Positions 44,226-54,206 of a DNA stretch of 64,000 nt are shown one piece after another. The translations under genes were made by a program, and so were the position numbers. Position 1 is the stretch's first letter; each line of letters begins with the position of its first letter. The notes beneath the pieces are model-generated. The model was not told where the DNA came from, did not search any database, and saw only the letters and a list, made by a program, of their open reading frames with translations. This DNA is from Heligmosomoides polygyrus polygyrus (lineage: Eukaryota; Nematoda; Chromadorea; Rhabditida; Heligmosomidae), in the NCBI GenBank assembly GCA_947396885.1, contig OX377205.1:58314969-58378968 (forward strand), written 5' to 3'.

Positions 44226-45321
44226 CAGGGATGTGAGGGAATTTTTTAAAGAAAAGCGGAAGACGGTATACGGAACGGAAGGGCTCAAAAATGGGCGGAA
44301 ACCGAAATACGAAACGCCGAAACGGAAATGATTCAAAACTTATTACTTCGTCTAATTTTTCATAAACATATATCCGTAATGGTACGTAGTAATAACTGAG
44401 TTGCCGTTACCGAATTTGGATAACGGGTAAGGCAGCATGCGACTCCTTTTCAGCAACATATAACAATAAAAAATCCTTGCATTCGTATTATTACTAAGAT
44501 GAATTTTCAAACATTACTAGTGTAACTAATCGAAGTTTGTGCAAAATTTCTCTGTAAATAGGAAAAAAGTATTTTAAACGCAATCAACCCAGCTGACGAG
44601 AAAGATGTCAGAGATTTTGCCACTCATAGCACTTAATCGGTCTTATTGAATGTTCCTGGTCTATCCCGTTTAGGAGGGAGCGGAGTCAAGGTTACAGTTG
44701 CGTTCAGCATTCACGACACGACACCCACGCTCTGAGTTCGCATGGGTACCATTGCATCATTTGGCAGCAGCTGAAGCTCTGCAACAAACTCGGAGGAGGG
44801 GATTGGAGAGACAAGACACCGCATGCCCTTCTCCGACTAGGATAGATCCAATGTCCTTATGGAGCGCATTGTCAGCAGCCTGAGAGCGTTTATAGAACAC
44901 TGATCTAGATTTGGTATTTCAGGCCACACCTACGATTACTAGGGAAAAAGATAAGCTACTCCGGATAAGGAGTTTGATCCTTTACTCAAACACCCATGGA
45001 ACCTTTGTAGACCTACGCTATTCGATAGTACATCTTTTCAAGAACAGAAAAAGAATCCAATTTGGATACTGTTTCGACATCAGGATGCACCATCGCTTTG
45101 AAAGAAACACAATCACAAACGCATAGTTAATCTCTTTCTTCAGCCTTTAGATTATGTTCAAGAGGTGAATGAAGGCACTGCAAAGCAAGCGATCAGTGAG
45201 TGATGAGTCACCGTTCCGTCTTCCGGCCCAAAAAAGAGTGGAACACGGAACGGAACGGAAGGACTAAAAAGGCCGGAAACCGAAATTCGAAACATGGAAA
45301 CGGAGTTTTCGCCCATCCCTG
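44226..45321. mobile_element. Second hAT-type element, non-autonomous
   Basis: Ends CAGGGATGTGAGGGAA and, inverted, TTCGCCCATCCCTG. Flanks CTTGGAAT (44218-44225) and ATTGGAAT (45322-45329) match at 7 of 8 positions. About 100 bp of each end are built of GGAACGGAA/GGAAACCGAAA repeats, as in the hAT at 31144-34715. The 1.1-kb interior has no transposase. Confidence 0.85.
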
Positions 45322-45439
45322 ATTGGAATGATCAAGCTCTTTGATGTTTCCTTCCTTGACGAGAAGTGAAAATCTTTCGATACACACACTGCTGCTGTTA
45401 TTGAGGAATAGATTCCTCTTTAAAGAACGCTAGAATTCT

Positions 45440-45835
45440 GATAAACTGCATCTTGCCTTAATGAGTCGGATATCCGATTCGGATATCCGAAATCCGGTCT
45501 CCGCGAAATTGCCATTATCCCAATCATCCAAAAATCCGGGGTCCGCAAAATCGCCCTTATCCGAATCATCCAAAAATCCGGGGTCCGCAAAATCGCCCTT
45601 ATCCGAATCATCCAAAAATCCGGGGTCCGCAAAATCGCCCTTATCCGAATCATCCAAAAATCCGGGGTCCGCAAAATCGCCCTTATCCGAATCATCCAAA
45701 AATCCGGGGTCCGCAAAATCGCCCTTATCCGAATCATCCAAAAATCCGGGATCCGCAAAATCGCCCTTATCCGAATCATCCAACTATCCGAAGATTTTCG
45801 ATCGGATCCAATGTATAGTGCCCACGTGCATGCGT
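45440..45835 (-). repeat. 42-bp minisatellite element, copy 2
   Basis: Seven units of 42 bp. On the minus strand the frame repeats DDSDKGDFADPGFL seven times (45430-45783), and other frames are also open. It starts with GGATATCCGATTCGGATATCC and ends TTCGATCGGATCCAATGTATA + GTGCCCAC, the inverse of the head of copy 1. No signal peptide or other coding evidence; it should not be called a repeat protein. Confidence 0.88.
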
Positions 45836-46045
45836 GCGCGCGCTGTTGTATGGGACGCGGCGAAGGGCGGAGCGGGAGACGTGTCGGTGGCTCAGCAGGG
45901 TGCGGGCCTTCAAAGGTGCTAGACCGGGTGTTCGACTCCCGTGCTGTGCACCATTCTTGCATCTTTTCATGACCGCTGCCTCCTTTACCAATTTGCTTCC
46001 TACACGTCTCCTATACATTTATTTCACTCTACCTACCACAAGCTG
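45836..46045 (+). mobile_element. tRNA-derived SINE (plus)
   Basis: GTCGGTGGCTCAGCAGGGTG (A box) and CGGGTGTTCGACTCCCGTG (B box), then the tail CATGACCGCTGCCTCCTTTACC shared with the minus copy at 37956-38290. It lies immediately after the minisatellite. Confidence 0.7.
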
Positions 46046-46159
46046 ATTGACAAGCTACCAATATTTTCCGACGGGATCTAGGTGAGTATATATGCCACTG
46101 AGCATTTTTGACGTCCTACCGAGGTCGATAAAAAGTTAATCTCAATATTCGCCTGCAAT

Positions 46160-46505
46160 ACCTTGCTGAAAGCGGCAAGGTGTATAGCCCTTACCACACC
46201 GACGGTCTTCAGAATTGTTATTTCTTCGCTGCTCTAGGTTTTTATGAAGAATGCAATAACTCCAGATTTCAAAGGAAAGGCAAACTCTATCACACGGCAG
46301 ACCCAACGTTGGGTGCGTCGAAGCGCTTGTCAGACAGAATTCATTTTTCATCTCCGGTTACGATTTTTTTGCTAATTTCTTTTCGGCTTTGTCTGGCAGC
46401 CAGTGAAATACCGACGGAATGTCAAATATGTTCCTCGTCAGTCCATAATACATTGAATCGAAACCCAAATCTTCGAGTATTTGGACGATTCAGAACACGG
46501 CAATT
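46160..46505 (-). pseudogene. Mariner transposase remnant
   Basis: The minus reading KEISKKIVTGDEK, a stop, then ILSDKRF corresponds to the mariner segment around the first catalytic Asp (IVTGDEKWILYD). Flanking peptide is degenerate with stops. Ends were not found. Confidence 0.5.
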
Positions 46506-46509
46506 TTGA

Positions 46510-47015
46510 GGACCCTGAATATTGGGATGCCAAATCTAAAATCTCTATATCTCAATATAAATACAAGTTATTCAAGACCTTTATAGTTTCTCGTAGCTTG
46601 CACGCAATATTATGACTTTGTTTCGCCCCTAAGCTTCTTTTCAATTCGACACGCTGATGGATCACTAATGCCGATTTCGCGAGTGTCTTTTCTTATATAG
46701 ACGTTCGGATTTCGGTTGTCTCGCAATTTGATGACCTGGCCGGTGTATAGGAATGTTACGGTGAACTTTGTTTTTCTTCCGGGAATCACTAAGAGTACGC
46801 TGAATTCAGTACCATAAAAATTTCTATCTTAGGACTTAAGAGAACACATTTAGCTTTGACTCCATTATTTTTCTGCACCCTAATAAAAAGGAAAGTATTG
46901 CGGAATATTGTTATGGTTTTCCGCTATAACACAGAGTAATTTTTCACACGTCTGATTCCTAACGGGCAGAATTAGCTGATCACCTAATAGACTATTTCTT
47001 GTACGATAGATCACC
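46510..47015. other. Unassigned region
   Basis: AT-rich. No recognisable feature. Confidence 0.3.
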
Positions 47016-47019
47016 AGGG

Positions 47020-47440
47020 AATGCCTTCAGCTTCACATGGAACTTTGTGCGGAGGCTGTGCCATGTGAAAGAGCTCGAGACACTGATTCCAAGTGTGTAG
47101 ACCAAATTTGTTAAATGGATCTAATAAGCGAGTTCTGGCTGGCCAAAGTCATGCTGTCGACTTTGTGCCGGTACGCTGATGCAGTGTGGTCGCAATTTTG
47201 CATAATCAGCGTAGCTGTTAGCCGGCGCGTGAGCTGTGGCAGCGGCACAGTGGTAGTGTTCTCGTTTCACAGGAGTGTGATTATAGCTTTGATTCTCGCA
47301 TATGCGCCCGTTCGTTTGGTGTTTTTGCATTTTGCGATTTATCATCAGTGAGACCCTTTATCTCCATTTCCGACACATTTTTGAACAAAAGCATGGTAAC
47401 AAATGTCATTTACGTCTATCGAGCTGGTTGAACGTTGAAT
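47020..47440 (+). mobile_element. tRNA-related dispersed repeat, copy 1
   Basis: Shares with 61810-62370, in order, TTCAGCTTC, ATGGAACTT, GCTGGCCAAAGTC, GCGTAATCAGC-type and GTTAGC. A tRNA-like stretch (GGCGCAGT/GGCACAGTGGTAGTG, then GATTCTCG or GGTTCGATTCG) follows, and then GCGATTTATC and GAACAAAAGCATG. Probably a SINE with a longer 5' part. Confidence 0.65.
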
Positions 47441-47444
47441 AACG

Positions 47445-47760
47445 AGGATTTTTGATTGTCAGGTTGAATCAAGTCAAAAAATCCCGTTTTCAACACTACA
47501 GGTGACCCCTGTGCACAAAGTATGAGTGAAGGTGGTGTTTCTGACTCACACTCTTACTCGAGCCTAGAGCGGGCTTTGCGTCTCGGTCACCTCTGTCATC
47601 GTTATCAGTCAAGGGCGGTCATTGAGGTTCGAAGCCATTCAAGGTGGAAACCACTGGAATACGTCACGCGGTGGAAGGCTACCCGAAAACAGAATATCGG
47701 TGCTATTACGTCCTTTTGTTGAACGGGTGGTAGAGAGAAGCCTAGGTGTTCAGACTGTGT
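47445..47760. other. Unassigned spacer
   Basis: Short plus frame 47522-47722 without domain. Confidence 0.3.
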
Positions 47761-47775
47761 TTCTTATTATATTTT

Positions 47776-48064
47776 AGGGGCGCCTGGAGCGCAGTCGGAG
47801 GAGGCGCCGGCTGTCGCCTGCACCCGGTTTTACCAGGTTCCTGGTTCGGATTTCCCGCCCAGGCCGACCAAGCCTTCCATCTCTCCGGGGTCGGTGAATT
47901 GGTACCAGACTTGTCTGGGGAGGATAAAGCGCTGACTTGTTCATCGGCTGGCCACCGCAAGTCATTGTATGGCTAAATACGCATTCAAGTTGCCTCCACG
48001 ACATCCCGTACTAGTAGAATGCATCGCGCATCTCAAAGGGGATTGAATAATGCCGTCCTTTACC
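47776..48064 (+). mobile_element. tRNA-derived SINE, copy 2, 13-bp target duplication
   Basis: CTTATTATATTTT at 47763-47775 is repeated exactly at 48065-48077. The body starts AGGGGCGCCTGGAGCGCAGTC, contains CAGGTTCCTGGTTCGGATTT, and ends GCCGTCCTTTACC. About 90% like copy 1 at 27670-27976 by eye. Target duplication shows retroposition. Confidence 0.85.
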
Positions 48065-48104
48065 CTTATTATATTTTTATTTTATTTATATTGGTTTTTT
48101 ATAA

Positions 48105-48290
48105 TATTTCGCCTACAGTTTTTGCATTCCTCCATCATTGTGTCTGTTCGAACATCAAAAGGAGCCCGTACACTGTTCTACCGAGGTCGAAAAAATATTT
48201 ATTCATTTTCCGTCTACGTGTGTTATTGGGTGTACTGATCACGAACCCGACATCGGTTTCTGAATTTCCGGTTTCTTATGCCAGATAAGG
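48105..48290 (+). repeat. Dispersed repeat, inverse at 62455-62720
   Basis: TTTGCATTCCTCCATCA, GTACACTGTTCTACCGAGGTCG and CGACATCGGTTTCTGAAT occur here. Their inverses lie at 62700-62720, 62540-62565 and 62470-62490. Confidence 0.7.
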
Positions 48291-48544
48291 ATGGGTGTAA
48301 GTGAGGGTGAGAGATCAGAAGCACCAATCTCGGCCAAACTCTGTGCATGGCGTTATCTGGGATGCTGATGACAAGCGTGGCGTCAGCATTTGACTATTTT
48401 AGCCTGTAGATCAGAAATTCTCACAATGTCGCTTTTAAAGAGCACGATAAACGTAAATGACGCTTGTTTCCATGCTTCTGTTCAAAAATGTGTTAGAAAT
48501 GGAGTAAAGGGTCTCACTGAATATAAATCGCTAAATGCGAAAAC

Positions 48545-48642
48545 ACCAGCATACGCAGGAATCGAACCCATGACCACATTCCTGGGAAGCGAGAAAGCAA
48601 CCACTGTGCCACCGCCGCAAATGGCGAGAGGTGACTATTGGT
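48545..48642 (-). ncRNA. tRNA-like repeat (minus)
   Basis: The minus reading gives CGGTGGCACAGTGGTTGC (A box) and CATGGGTTCGATTCCTGCG (B box) 40-45 bp apart. The acceptor stem is not closed, so it is a tRNA-derived SINE head, not a tRNA gene. Confidence 0.65.
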
Positions 48643-48664
48643 TAAATCAGCTAAAGGGCCTTTT

Positions 48665-50843
48665 GTCTTCTTCTTCTTCTTCAGCGTCTGTCCCGCTTCG
48701 TAGCGGGGTCCGCTATTCTGGTGTCATGACGCCACCTCTCCCGATCCAGCGCTAGATGAGGGTGGACACCAGCAACCTTCAAGTCCAAATGTAACGTGTC
48801 AGACCAGCGCCGCTTCGGACGCCCTCTAGGCCGCTTTCCTACCACCTCGAACTTAAGGCCTATCTTGCGGACGCTATCTTCCTTTCCACGCAGAACGTGG
48901 CCGTACCATCGTAAGCGAGCTTCGCGCATCTTGTCCGCTATCGGCGCGACACCGAACTTCTGCCGAATAGCTTCGTTTCGGATGCGGTCCATGCGCGTGA
49001 CTCCAGCCGTCCAGCGCAGCATCTTCGTCTCCATGACGCTGAGGCGCGTTTCAACCTCTCTGGTATCTTCCTATCGCAGAGCACGCCAGTCAACGAGCGC
49101 CACTTGGACAAGCTGCACTCACGCGTGTGTTCACTTCAGTCATCAGATTGCCATCAGATGCTACTGCTGATCCCAGGTACTTAAAAACCGAGGTGCGTGG
49201 GAGCTCGATGCCGTTAACCTTGATGGAGCTGGACTCAGTAACGTCCGTCGTTAGATATTCGGTCTTCTTCACGTTCAGTCTGAGTCCAAATCGCTCCAAG
49301 TTTGCACCTCTCGTTCGAGTTCATCTTTATCTTCGCAAGCGAGCATTACGTCATCAGCATAAAGCAGTGTCCAGGGGACAGGCTTCTGAAGATCTCGTGT
49401 GATGGCATCTATGACGACAACAAAGAAGAGTGGGGAAAGCGCAGAACCCTGGTGTACCCCGACAGAGATGGGGAACTCCATCGAGGTTCCGGCTGCAGCT
49501 TGAACTGTACTCTTTGGGCAAGAGTAGAGGATTCGCACCCACTCTATGAGCTCTTCAGGAACTCCATGTCGTCGCAGGGCGTACCATATCACTTCACGCG
49601 GTACGCGGTCAAAGGCCTTCTCCAAGTCGAGGAAGGCGATATGCACTGGCTTCTGTTTCGCGGTGCTTTTCCATCAGGAGGCGGGCGGCGTGTATGGCAT
49701 CAACAGTGCCACAGCCAGCCACGAAGCCGCACTGATTGCTGGAAAGCTGGACGATGTCACGAATTCGTCCGTCGACAACTCGCTCAAAGATCTTCATGCT
49801 GTGCGAAAGCAAACGAATTGGACGGTAGTTGGAGCAGTCTGCAGGACTGCCCTTCTTCTTCCAAATCGGAATCGTCGTACTTTGGCTCCAACAGTCAGGT
49901 ACTTTCTTCTCTGCTACAACCTGGTTAAAGAACTTCGCCAACCACTCAGCCGGGTACCAAAACTTTGACTTCCACAGGTCAGCCGCCACGTCATCGGGCC
50001 CAGCCGCTTTGCCTGGCCTCATCTTCTTCAAAGCCGCTTCAATCTCCTCCACGGTGATCTTCTGAACGGGGCCGTGGGTTGGAGCCGTTAAGGGGATGGC
50101 TGGATGAGGAAATTCTACTGTAGAGATTTCCTCAAAGTAATCGCTCCATCGCTTCAATGCTTTCTTGCGGTCCATAAGAAGGCCGTTCTCATCATTGATG
50201 CCGAAAAACTTTTCAATGTCCTCGGTCTGCCGATGGCGATTCTTTGCGAGTCGGTACAGATACCGCTCGCCATCGCGTGGCTCGAGCTTCTCGTTGACAT
50301 CTCCATAATGAGTGGCTTTTGCAACAGCCACGGCCTTCTTTGCAGCTTTCCTCGCTTCTCGGTACTTCCGCCAGTTATCGGCTGTCTTTTCACCGAGAAA
50401 CACGTGATAGAGCGACTTATTCTCTCGAACCTTTGCCTTCACGTCGTTTATCCACAACCATGCTTGCTTGTCGACCTTTCGTCGCTCAAGCTTCGTAATG
50501 CCGAGTTCCTACTGTGCAGCTTGACGTATCGCGTTGGTCGCCATCTTCCAAGTTTCGTCGACAGTCGTGACTGTCGGTAACCGCACGCGAAAAATCACAG
50601 CTGCTTCCTTCTCTCTCATTCGCCACCACTTTATTCTTGGTGTACCGCATCGCTCGACCTGCTTCTGCCTTGGAGGGGCGATCTTTAGGGTGCAACTCAG
50701 CGGTCGATGCTATGGCGCGATCGTCTCATACGGCACGATCTTCGCATCTGTAACAAGACCTCGGTCGCGATCTTCCACAAGGACAAAGTATCTGAGTTTT
50801 GGTGCTCCCACTATAGTATGAGATGAGGTGAGAGTCGCGTTTT
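48665..50843 (-). pseudogene. RTE-type LINE, best-preserved copy, 5'-truncated
   Basis: The minus strand carries the C-terminal end of the endonuclease (TVFRKRDSHL... near 50830) and a linker. A 282-codon open frame follows (50457-49609) with WINDVKAKVRENKSLYHVFL, EFPHPAIPLTAPTHGP, MRPGKAAGPDDVAADLWKSK and CGFVAGCGTVDAIHAARLL. A frameshifted piece (49646-49275) has HIAFLDLEKAFDRVPREVI, HQGSALSPLFFV and LLYADDVMLA, the RT active site. Two C-terminal pieces include LNVKKTEYLTTDV and METKMLRWTAGVTRMDRIR. About 30 residues between VSAA and the METKM block are missing. The 3' tail lies at 48670-48715. RTE elements reverse-transcribe their RNA at the nicked target. Frameshifts and the deletion make it inactive. 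Confidence 0.93.
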
Positions 50844-50913
50844 CGGAAGACGGTGTTCACTATGGTGAGGTTATCTGGTTAGCTAACCTCACCATAGTGA
50901 ACACGTCTTCCGG
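50844..50913. repeat. Snap-back hairpin at RTE 5' end
   Basis: CGGAAGACGGTGTTCACTAT continues to GGTTA at 50873. After a 10-nt loop it is repeated inverted at 50884-50913, with one bulged G. The repeated piece is the RTE endonuclease coding segment (TIVNTVFR), so a 30-bp inverted copy of the element's own 5' end sits at the junction. Confidence 0.85.
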
Positions 50914-51157
50914 AAGCTTGAGGGCCTTTTGTACTTGAAAAAAATTGGTTTACACATTTGTTATTTGCGTTTCGAGCTCTTTGACATGACGTAGGTCTCT
51001 GGACAAAGTTTCGTAGGAAGCTGAAGGCATCCCTGGTCAATGCAAACTCCCAGCTTTATGAGCAAATTTTCACCACCTACTGGTGCAGTAATGATAATCC
51101 TTAAAAGGTGCATACTACGAAAGAAGCTGAAAAACTAACCGGATCTTTGAGATTGTT
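50914..51157. other. Spacer, probably intron of the nicastrin-like gene
   Basis: No coding match. It lies between the RTE and the last exons of the nicastrin-like gene. Confidence 0.4.
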
Positions 51158-51637
51158 GTGTTTTCATGTAAGGCTTACACATATGCTGTGTTCACTGATC
51201 CGGCAACAAACGAGACTCATTGCTATCGTACACCTGTTCACTTAACCCGAGTCGACTCTCCGGCATTTAGTATCGACGGTAGGTGCCTGGCCGTGTCATG
51301 CTTTCATCCTTTCTCGTTGTCCAAATCCTCCCACTTTTCAGGATATAACTTCTCCAGCAAGGAGTATTCGACGTGGACAGAGTCTGTGTACAACTCTGAT
51401 GACCTGCAGCTATTCTTCGTTGAAGATCCGCTTTTCGAGTATATCTTCCTGGCGTTAGGATTGATGCTCGTCATCGCTTCTTTCCTGGTGAGCTTTCACT
51501 GGTCTCGCTCCGTGCTGGAAATTTATTCGCATCATGTTAATTCCTTGAAGGTAGTCTATCGATGCACAGAGGAATCCATCCTCGTCCGTGAGGAGGAGGA
51601 AGAGCAGCCGGATGCAACACAGCCCGACGACACCTAG
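51158..51637 (+). CDS. aph-2: Nicastrin-like gamma-secretase subunit, last two exons (partial)
   Basis: Nicastrin is the large glycoprotein subunit of gamma-secretase, with a big lumenal ectodomain and a single C-terminal membrane segment. Here HCYRTPVHLTRVDSPAF is followed, after a 63-nt phase-1 intron (51279-51341, GTAGGT...TTTTCAG), by the hallmark EYSTWTES. A membrane helix of about 22 residues comes next (YIFLALGLMLVIASFLVSF). The animal nicastrin C-terminus has the same order: LSPAF, EYSTWTES.W, one TM helix, short tail. The intron is a multiple of 3 with no stop, so it reads through as one 159-codon frame, but its ends are canonical. The cytoplasmic tail is longer than in mammals and ends in a run of Glu then DATQPDDT. 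The N-terminal exons were not found; the first acceptor is uncertain and the start given is only the frame start. An RTE insertion lies directly upstream. The symbol is that of the C. elegans nicastrin; orthology is inferred from motif order. Confidence 0.85.
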   Translation: MFSCKAYTYAVFTDPATNETHCYRTPVHLTRVDSPAFSIDGRCLAVSCFHPFSLSKSSHFSGYNFSSKEYSTWTESVYNSDDLQLFFVEDPLFEYIFLALGLMLVIASFLVSFHWSRSVLEIYSHHVNSLKVVYRCTEESILVREEEEEQPDATQPDDT

Positions 51638-51965
51638 CTGCTAGCTTCTTCGAGATCTGAGGGATCTTGCGAAAATTACTTATCATCAGAACATGAACTC
51701 ATCCTTCCTATCTGCCTTGAAAGCCTTCTTCACTTGACAACCCATGGATTAAATGCAGGCACAACAACGTATGATGCCTGTCGTCCTCATCACTCAGTCT
51801 GAGTGCAGCCCTGTTTTCTTTCAAATTCAACCGCCTGTTTTTCTTGTTTTTTGACACATCTACAGCAGCGCAACTTTCAACTACTTCCTATTTTTTGCGT
51901 TGTCGCTCGGTTTAATATTTACTTGTTAGATAGCTGCTCCAATAAATGCTGACATACATTCTCTA
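51638..51965 (+). promoter_or_regulatory. 3' UTR and poly(A) signal of nicastrin-like gene
   Basis: After the TAG at 51635-51637 there is a C/T-rich stretch. AATAAA at 51941-51946 is a canonical cleavage signal about 305 nt past the stop, followed by T-rich sequence. Confidence 0.7.
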
Positions 51966-52245
51966 CAGTTTCCTACATTGGGTTCGTTCTCTTGCGTTCA
52001 TACTTTATTGTGCTGAGGTGATCAATCGCTTATATCGCTGATTTCAAGGGCGTTTACGGACGCTAATGTCCGAAGCCAGTAGGAATGTTGCGCTGAAAGG
52101 AGATCGACAGCGCTGTCATCAGGTAATCAAATTCTATTACGTTTCCGATGCTGTTTTGTTAGATGTAGGGTATTTTGGAAAGCGTTGTATTTTTGGGGTG
52201 CGTAGCGTTCGTATCGGCTGGTCGTGGGCGCCACTGCCGTGCGAC
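51966..52245. other. Unassigned spacer
   Basis: A short frame at 52066-52263 is without domain. Confidence 0.3.
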
Positions 52246-52247
52246 CA

Positions 52248-52625
52248 GGGCTCGGATTCATGAACGACTTACCGGCCGGTAAGTGTAAAATCTACCGCCA
52301 CTCCCCACTTACTCACGAGTCATGAACGCGTGGCGAGAAAATCATCAGTAAGTTTCGAGGTAGTTTCGAGGTTTGCCTAACTCGCTAGCGGTAACGTTTA
52401 CCGCCAAGCGAAGGTTTTGTTCCCCTGATAATTTTTGACCGAACGCGACGACCGTGGCCCGTTGCCAACTCACCCACCAAATCAATATTCGACAGGGGCG
52501 CCTAGGAAGCAAAACCCTTGTCTTGGCGGTTATGAATCAGAAACAGAAGTAAGCTCCTGGTAAGTGGCCGTCGAGGTAAATCGGGGTAGGATTTACCGTA
52601 GGCCGCGTTCACGAATCTGGGCCCA
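52248..52625. mobile_element. MITE, GGGCYMGATTCA family
   Basis: The left end GGGCTCGGATTCATGAACG and the right end, inverted, CGTTCACGAATCTGGGCCC. Subterminal TTACCGGCCGGTAAG and ACCGCCA-type blocks occur. Relatives at 59229-59365 and 59373-59543 share GGCCAGATTCA and TAACGGTGAAAAT ends. Non-coding. Confidence 0.65.
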
Positions 52626-52702
52626 GATGGGCATCCCTGCGGCGTCATTCCCGCTCGCCGCCTCAGCTCACGCTGTGGCACCCGTCGCGCGCGCAGCGGA
52701 CA

Positions 52703-53121
52703 ACGGCCCGACGGAGGCCGTCGTCGGCGGCCCCACGACGACGGCTCAACGATCGAGCGGGGTCACAGGTCGACCAGATTTGCTGGGACTGCAATCAATA
52801 GGATGTTCAGAGAGGTTACAAAACCAGTGTAAAGATACACCCTGGTGTGAAACAAACTTAGCTCTAGATCAGAATTTCGAGCTCTATATGCGATATTCTT
52901 CAGATTGGAAACTGAAAAATGATTCTTTGCAAAGCTGCAACGAAGCTGTGAGAGGTTAATCTTTAGGATCTTTAGGAAGGTATATCTTTAAGACAAAATT
53001 CAACTACGTCGTCTAAATACTTTTTAGAGGATCTCTTTATTGGAGAAAAAAATTGTGTGTATCACACCGTTGGGGACATGTCTCCAAGCCAACATTCTAC
53101 GCAGAATTCAATCACGAAGTT
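52703..53121 (+). repeat. Left arm of 5.2-kb inverted repeat (P5)
   Basis: Inverse of 57437-57880. It reads ACGGCCCGACGG, TCGGCGGCCCCACGACGACG, GATTTGCTGGGACTGCAATC, and ends with GTGATACACAC/GTATCACACCGTTGGGGACA-type sequence and CTACGCAGAATTCAATCACG. The same peptide frame (GRPDLLGLQSIGCSERLQNQ) is open in both arms (52564-52959 plus, 57528-58229 minus) but matches no family known to me. Confidence 0.85.
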
Positions 53122-53159
53122 GATATCCTATTCTATTACATATAAAAGAGTTGTGTTTT

Positions 53160-53525
53160 TTGTGTATGCCATTCAAGCGGTCCAAAACTTATGCCGTGAC
53201 GGTAATCGAGGTAGCCTAACACGAATCTGCAGTTTTTGTAGCCTAACACGAATCTGCAGTTTTTGTAGCCTAACACGAATCTGCAGTTTTTGAAGTATCG
53301 ATCACCATCAATCGATTTTCTGTGGATGTCGTTCAAGCACACCGAAACTCCAGCGCTGGGGAAAATCGAGGTAGCTTAATACGAATCTGAGGGTTGCTTT
53401 TGAGGTATCGACCGCCATCAACCGATATTGATCAAATTATCAATTCTTTGTGGATGTCAATCAAGCGGTCCGAAACTTCAGCCCTTTGGGGTAATCGAGG
53501 TCTCTGAACACATATAGTCTTTCAT
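53160..53525. repeat. ~127-bp satellite, second locus, with 27-bp triplication
   Basis: TTCAAGCGGTCC, GGTAATCGAGGT, ATCGATCACCATCAATCG blocks match 11240-11790. Within the first unit CCTAACACGAATCTGCAGTT + TTTGTAG (27 bp) is repeated three times (53215-53298). Confidence 0.82.
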
Positions 53526-53965
53526 TGCCCTCTCTTAAGATCTCGACCTCCTGACGGCAAGGCTTCCAGTGGGTCGAGGTTATGTTTATTAATCGCCCCT
53601 TGCTCGCTGCTACCAAGCCCTGGAGGCAGTGCCTCCAGGGGATAGGAGATGTTTATTAATCAATCCTTGCTTACCGCCGTCATTACTTCTGTGAATGGAC
53701 CATATAGTGAAGTAGCACCAATTCTCCGCTCGACAGTCAATACTGGGTGTCGCTTCCCTCTCTTGGAAGAAAAGTCTAGAGCCGGTCCTGACTCTTGTTA
53801 TGGGGTTAGATACGTAGAGAGGGTTATGATAGCGATAGCAAATCGATAAATTGTACAATCAATAAACTCAATGTCACGTGTTTTTCACGTAGTTATCAAT
53901 TCTAAACGTTAAAAGAGGCACAACACAGGTTAGTGTGGCCAGGTAGCAACAGGATTTTAACAAGC
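53526..53965. other. Spacer with short palindrome and duplication
   Basis: CCCTGGAGGCA-G-TGCCTCCAGGG is a perfect 11-bp-arm palindrome near 53618-53640. ATGTTTATTAATC occurs at about 53582 and 53651, flanking it as part of a ~65-bp direct duplication. Nothing coding. Confidence 0.5.
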
Positions 53966-53967
53966 AG

Positions 53968-54206
53968 TCCATGCACAATCAATCGAGTCTGGAATGCAAT
54001 GTTTCAGGCGGAAGCATGGCGCAATCTTGACTATTTGCACGCCACAGAAACTTCGTTACCCTGTGCTTTCATATGAGTGTCAAACATCTTCCAAAGCTTG
54101 ACTATCACCAATGTTAGAACCACTCAAATAGTACATGCTTTTTTAGGATACCCTGCATTATTCGCAAGCCATAGTGTGTTTTCAAGTTTTAAACCATAAA
54201 GAACAG
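53968..54206 (-). mobile_element. MITE-related repeat, left part
   Basis: Shares GCACAATCA, GCATGGCGCAATCTTGACTA, CGTTACCCTGTGCTTT and TTTTTTAGGATACC with 29227-29470. The other end (TTTTTGAGACACGTTG) is at about 57380-57425, beyond the LINE, so the LINE interrupts it. Confidence 0.65.

Noticed and set aside
45430..45962. Aspartate-rich 14-residue repeat protein on the minus strand
   Set aside because: The 42-bp unit is a multiple of 3, so several frames on both strands are open; the same array occurs in the opposite orientation at 43.4 kb.
32330..48642. Functional tRNA genes at 32330, 33895, 38745, 40125, 45880, 38040 and 48545
   Set aside because: A and B boxes are good, but the acceptor stems do not pair and most copies lie in repeats; they are tRNA-derived modules.
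51279..51341. Uninterrupted 159-residue protein at 51158-51637
   Set aside because: The middle 21 codons have canonical intron ends, and removing them restores the nicastrin-like alignment around EYSTWTES.
53057..53342. Short frames with CSFCSLTRI repeats
   Set aside because: Products of the 27-bp triplication in satellite DNA.
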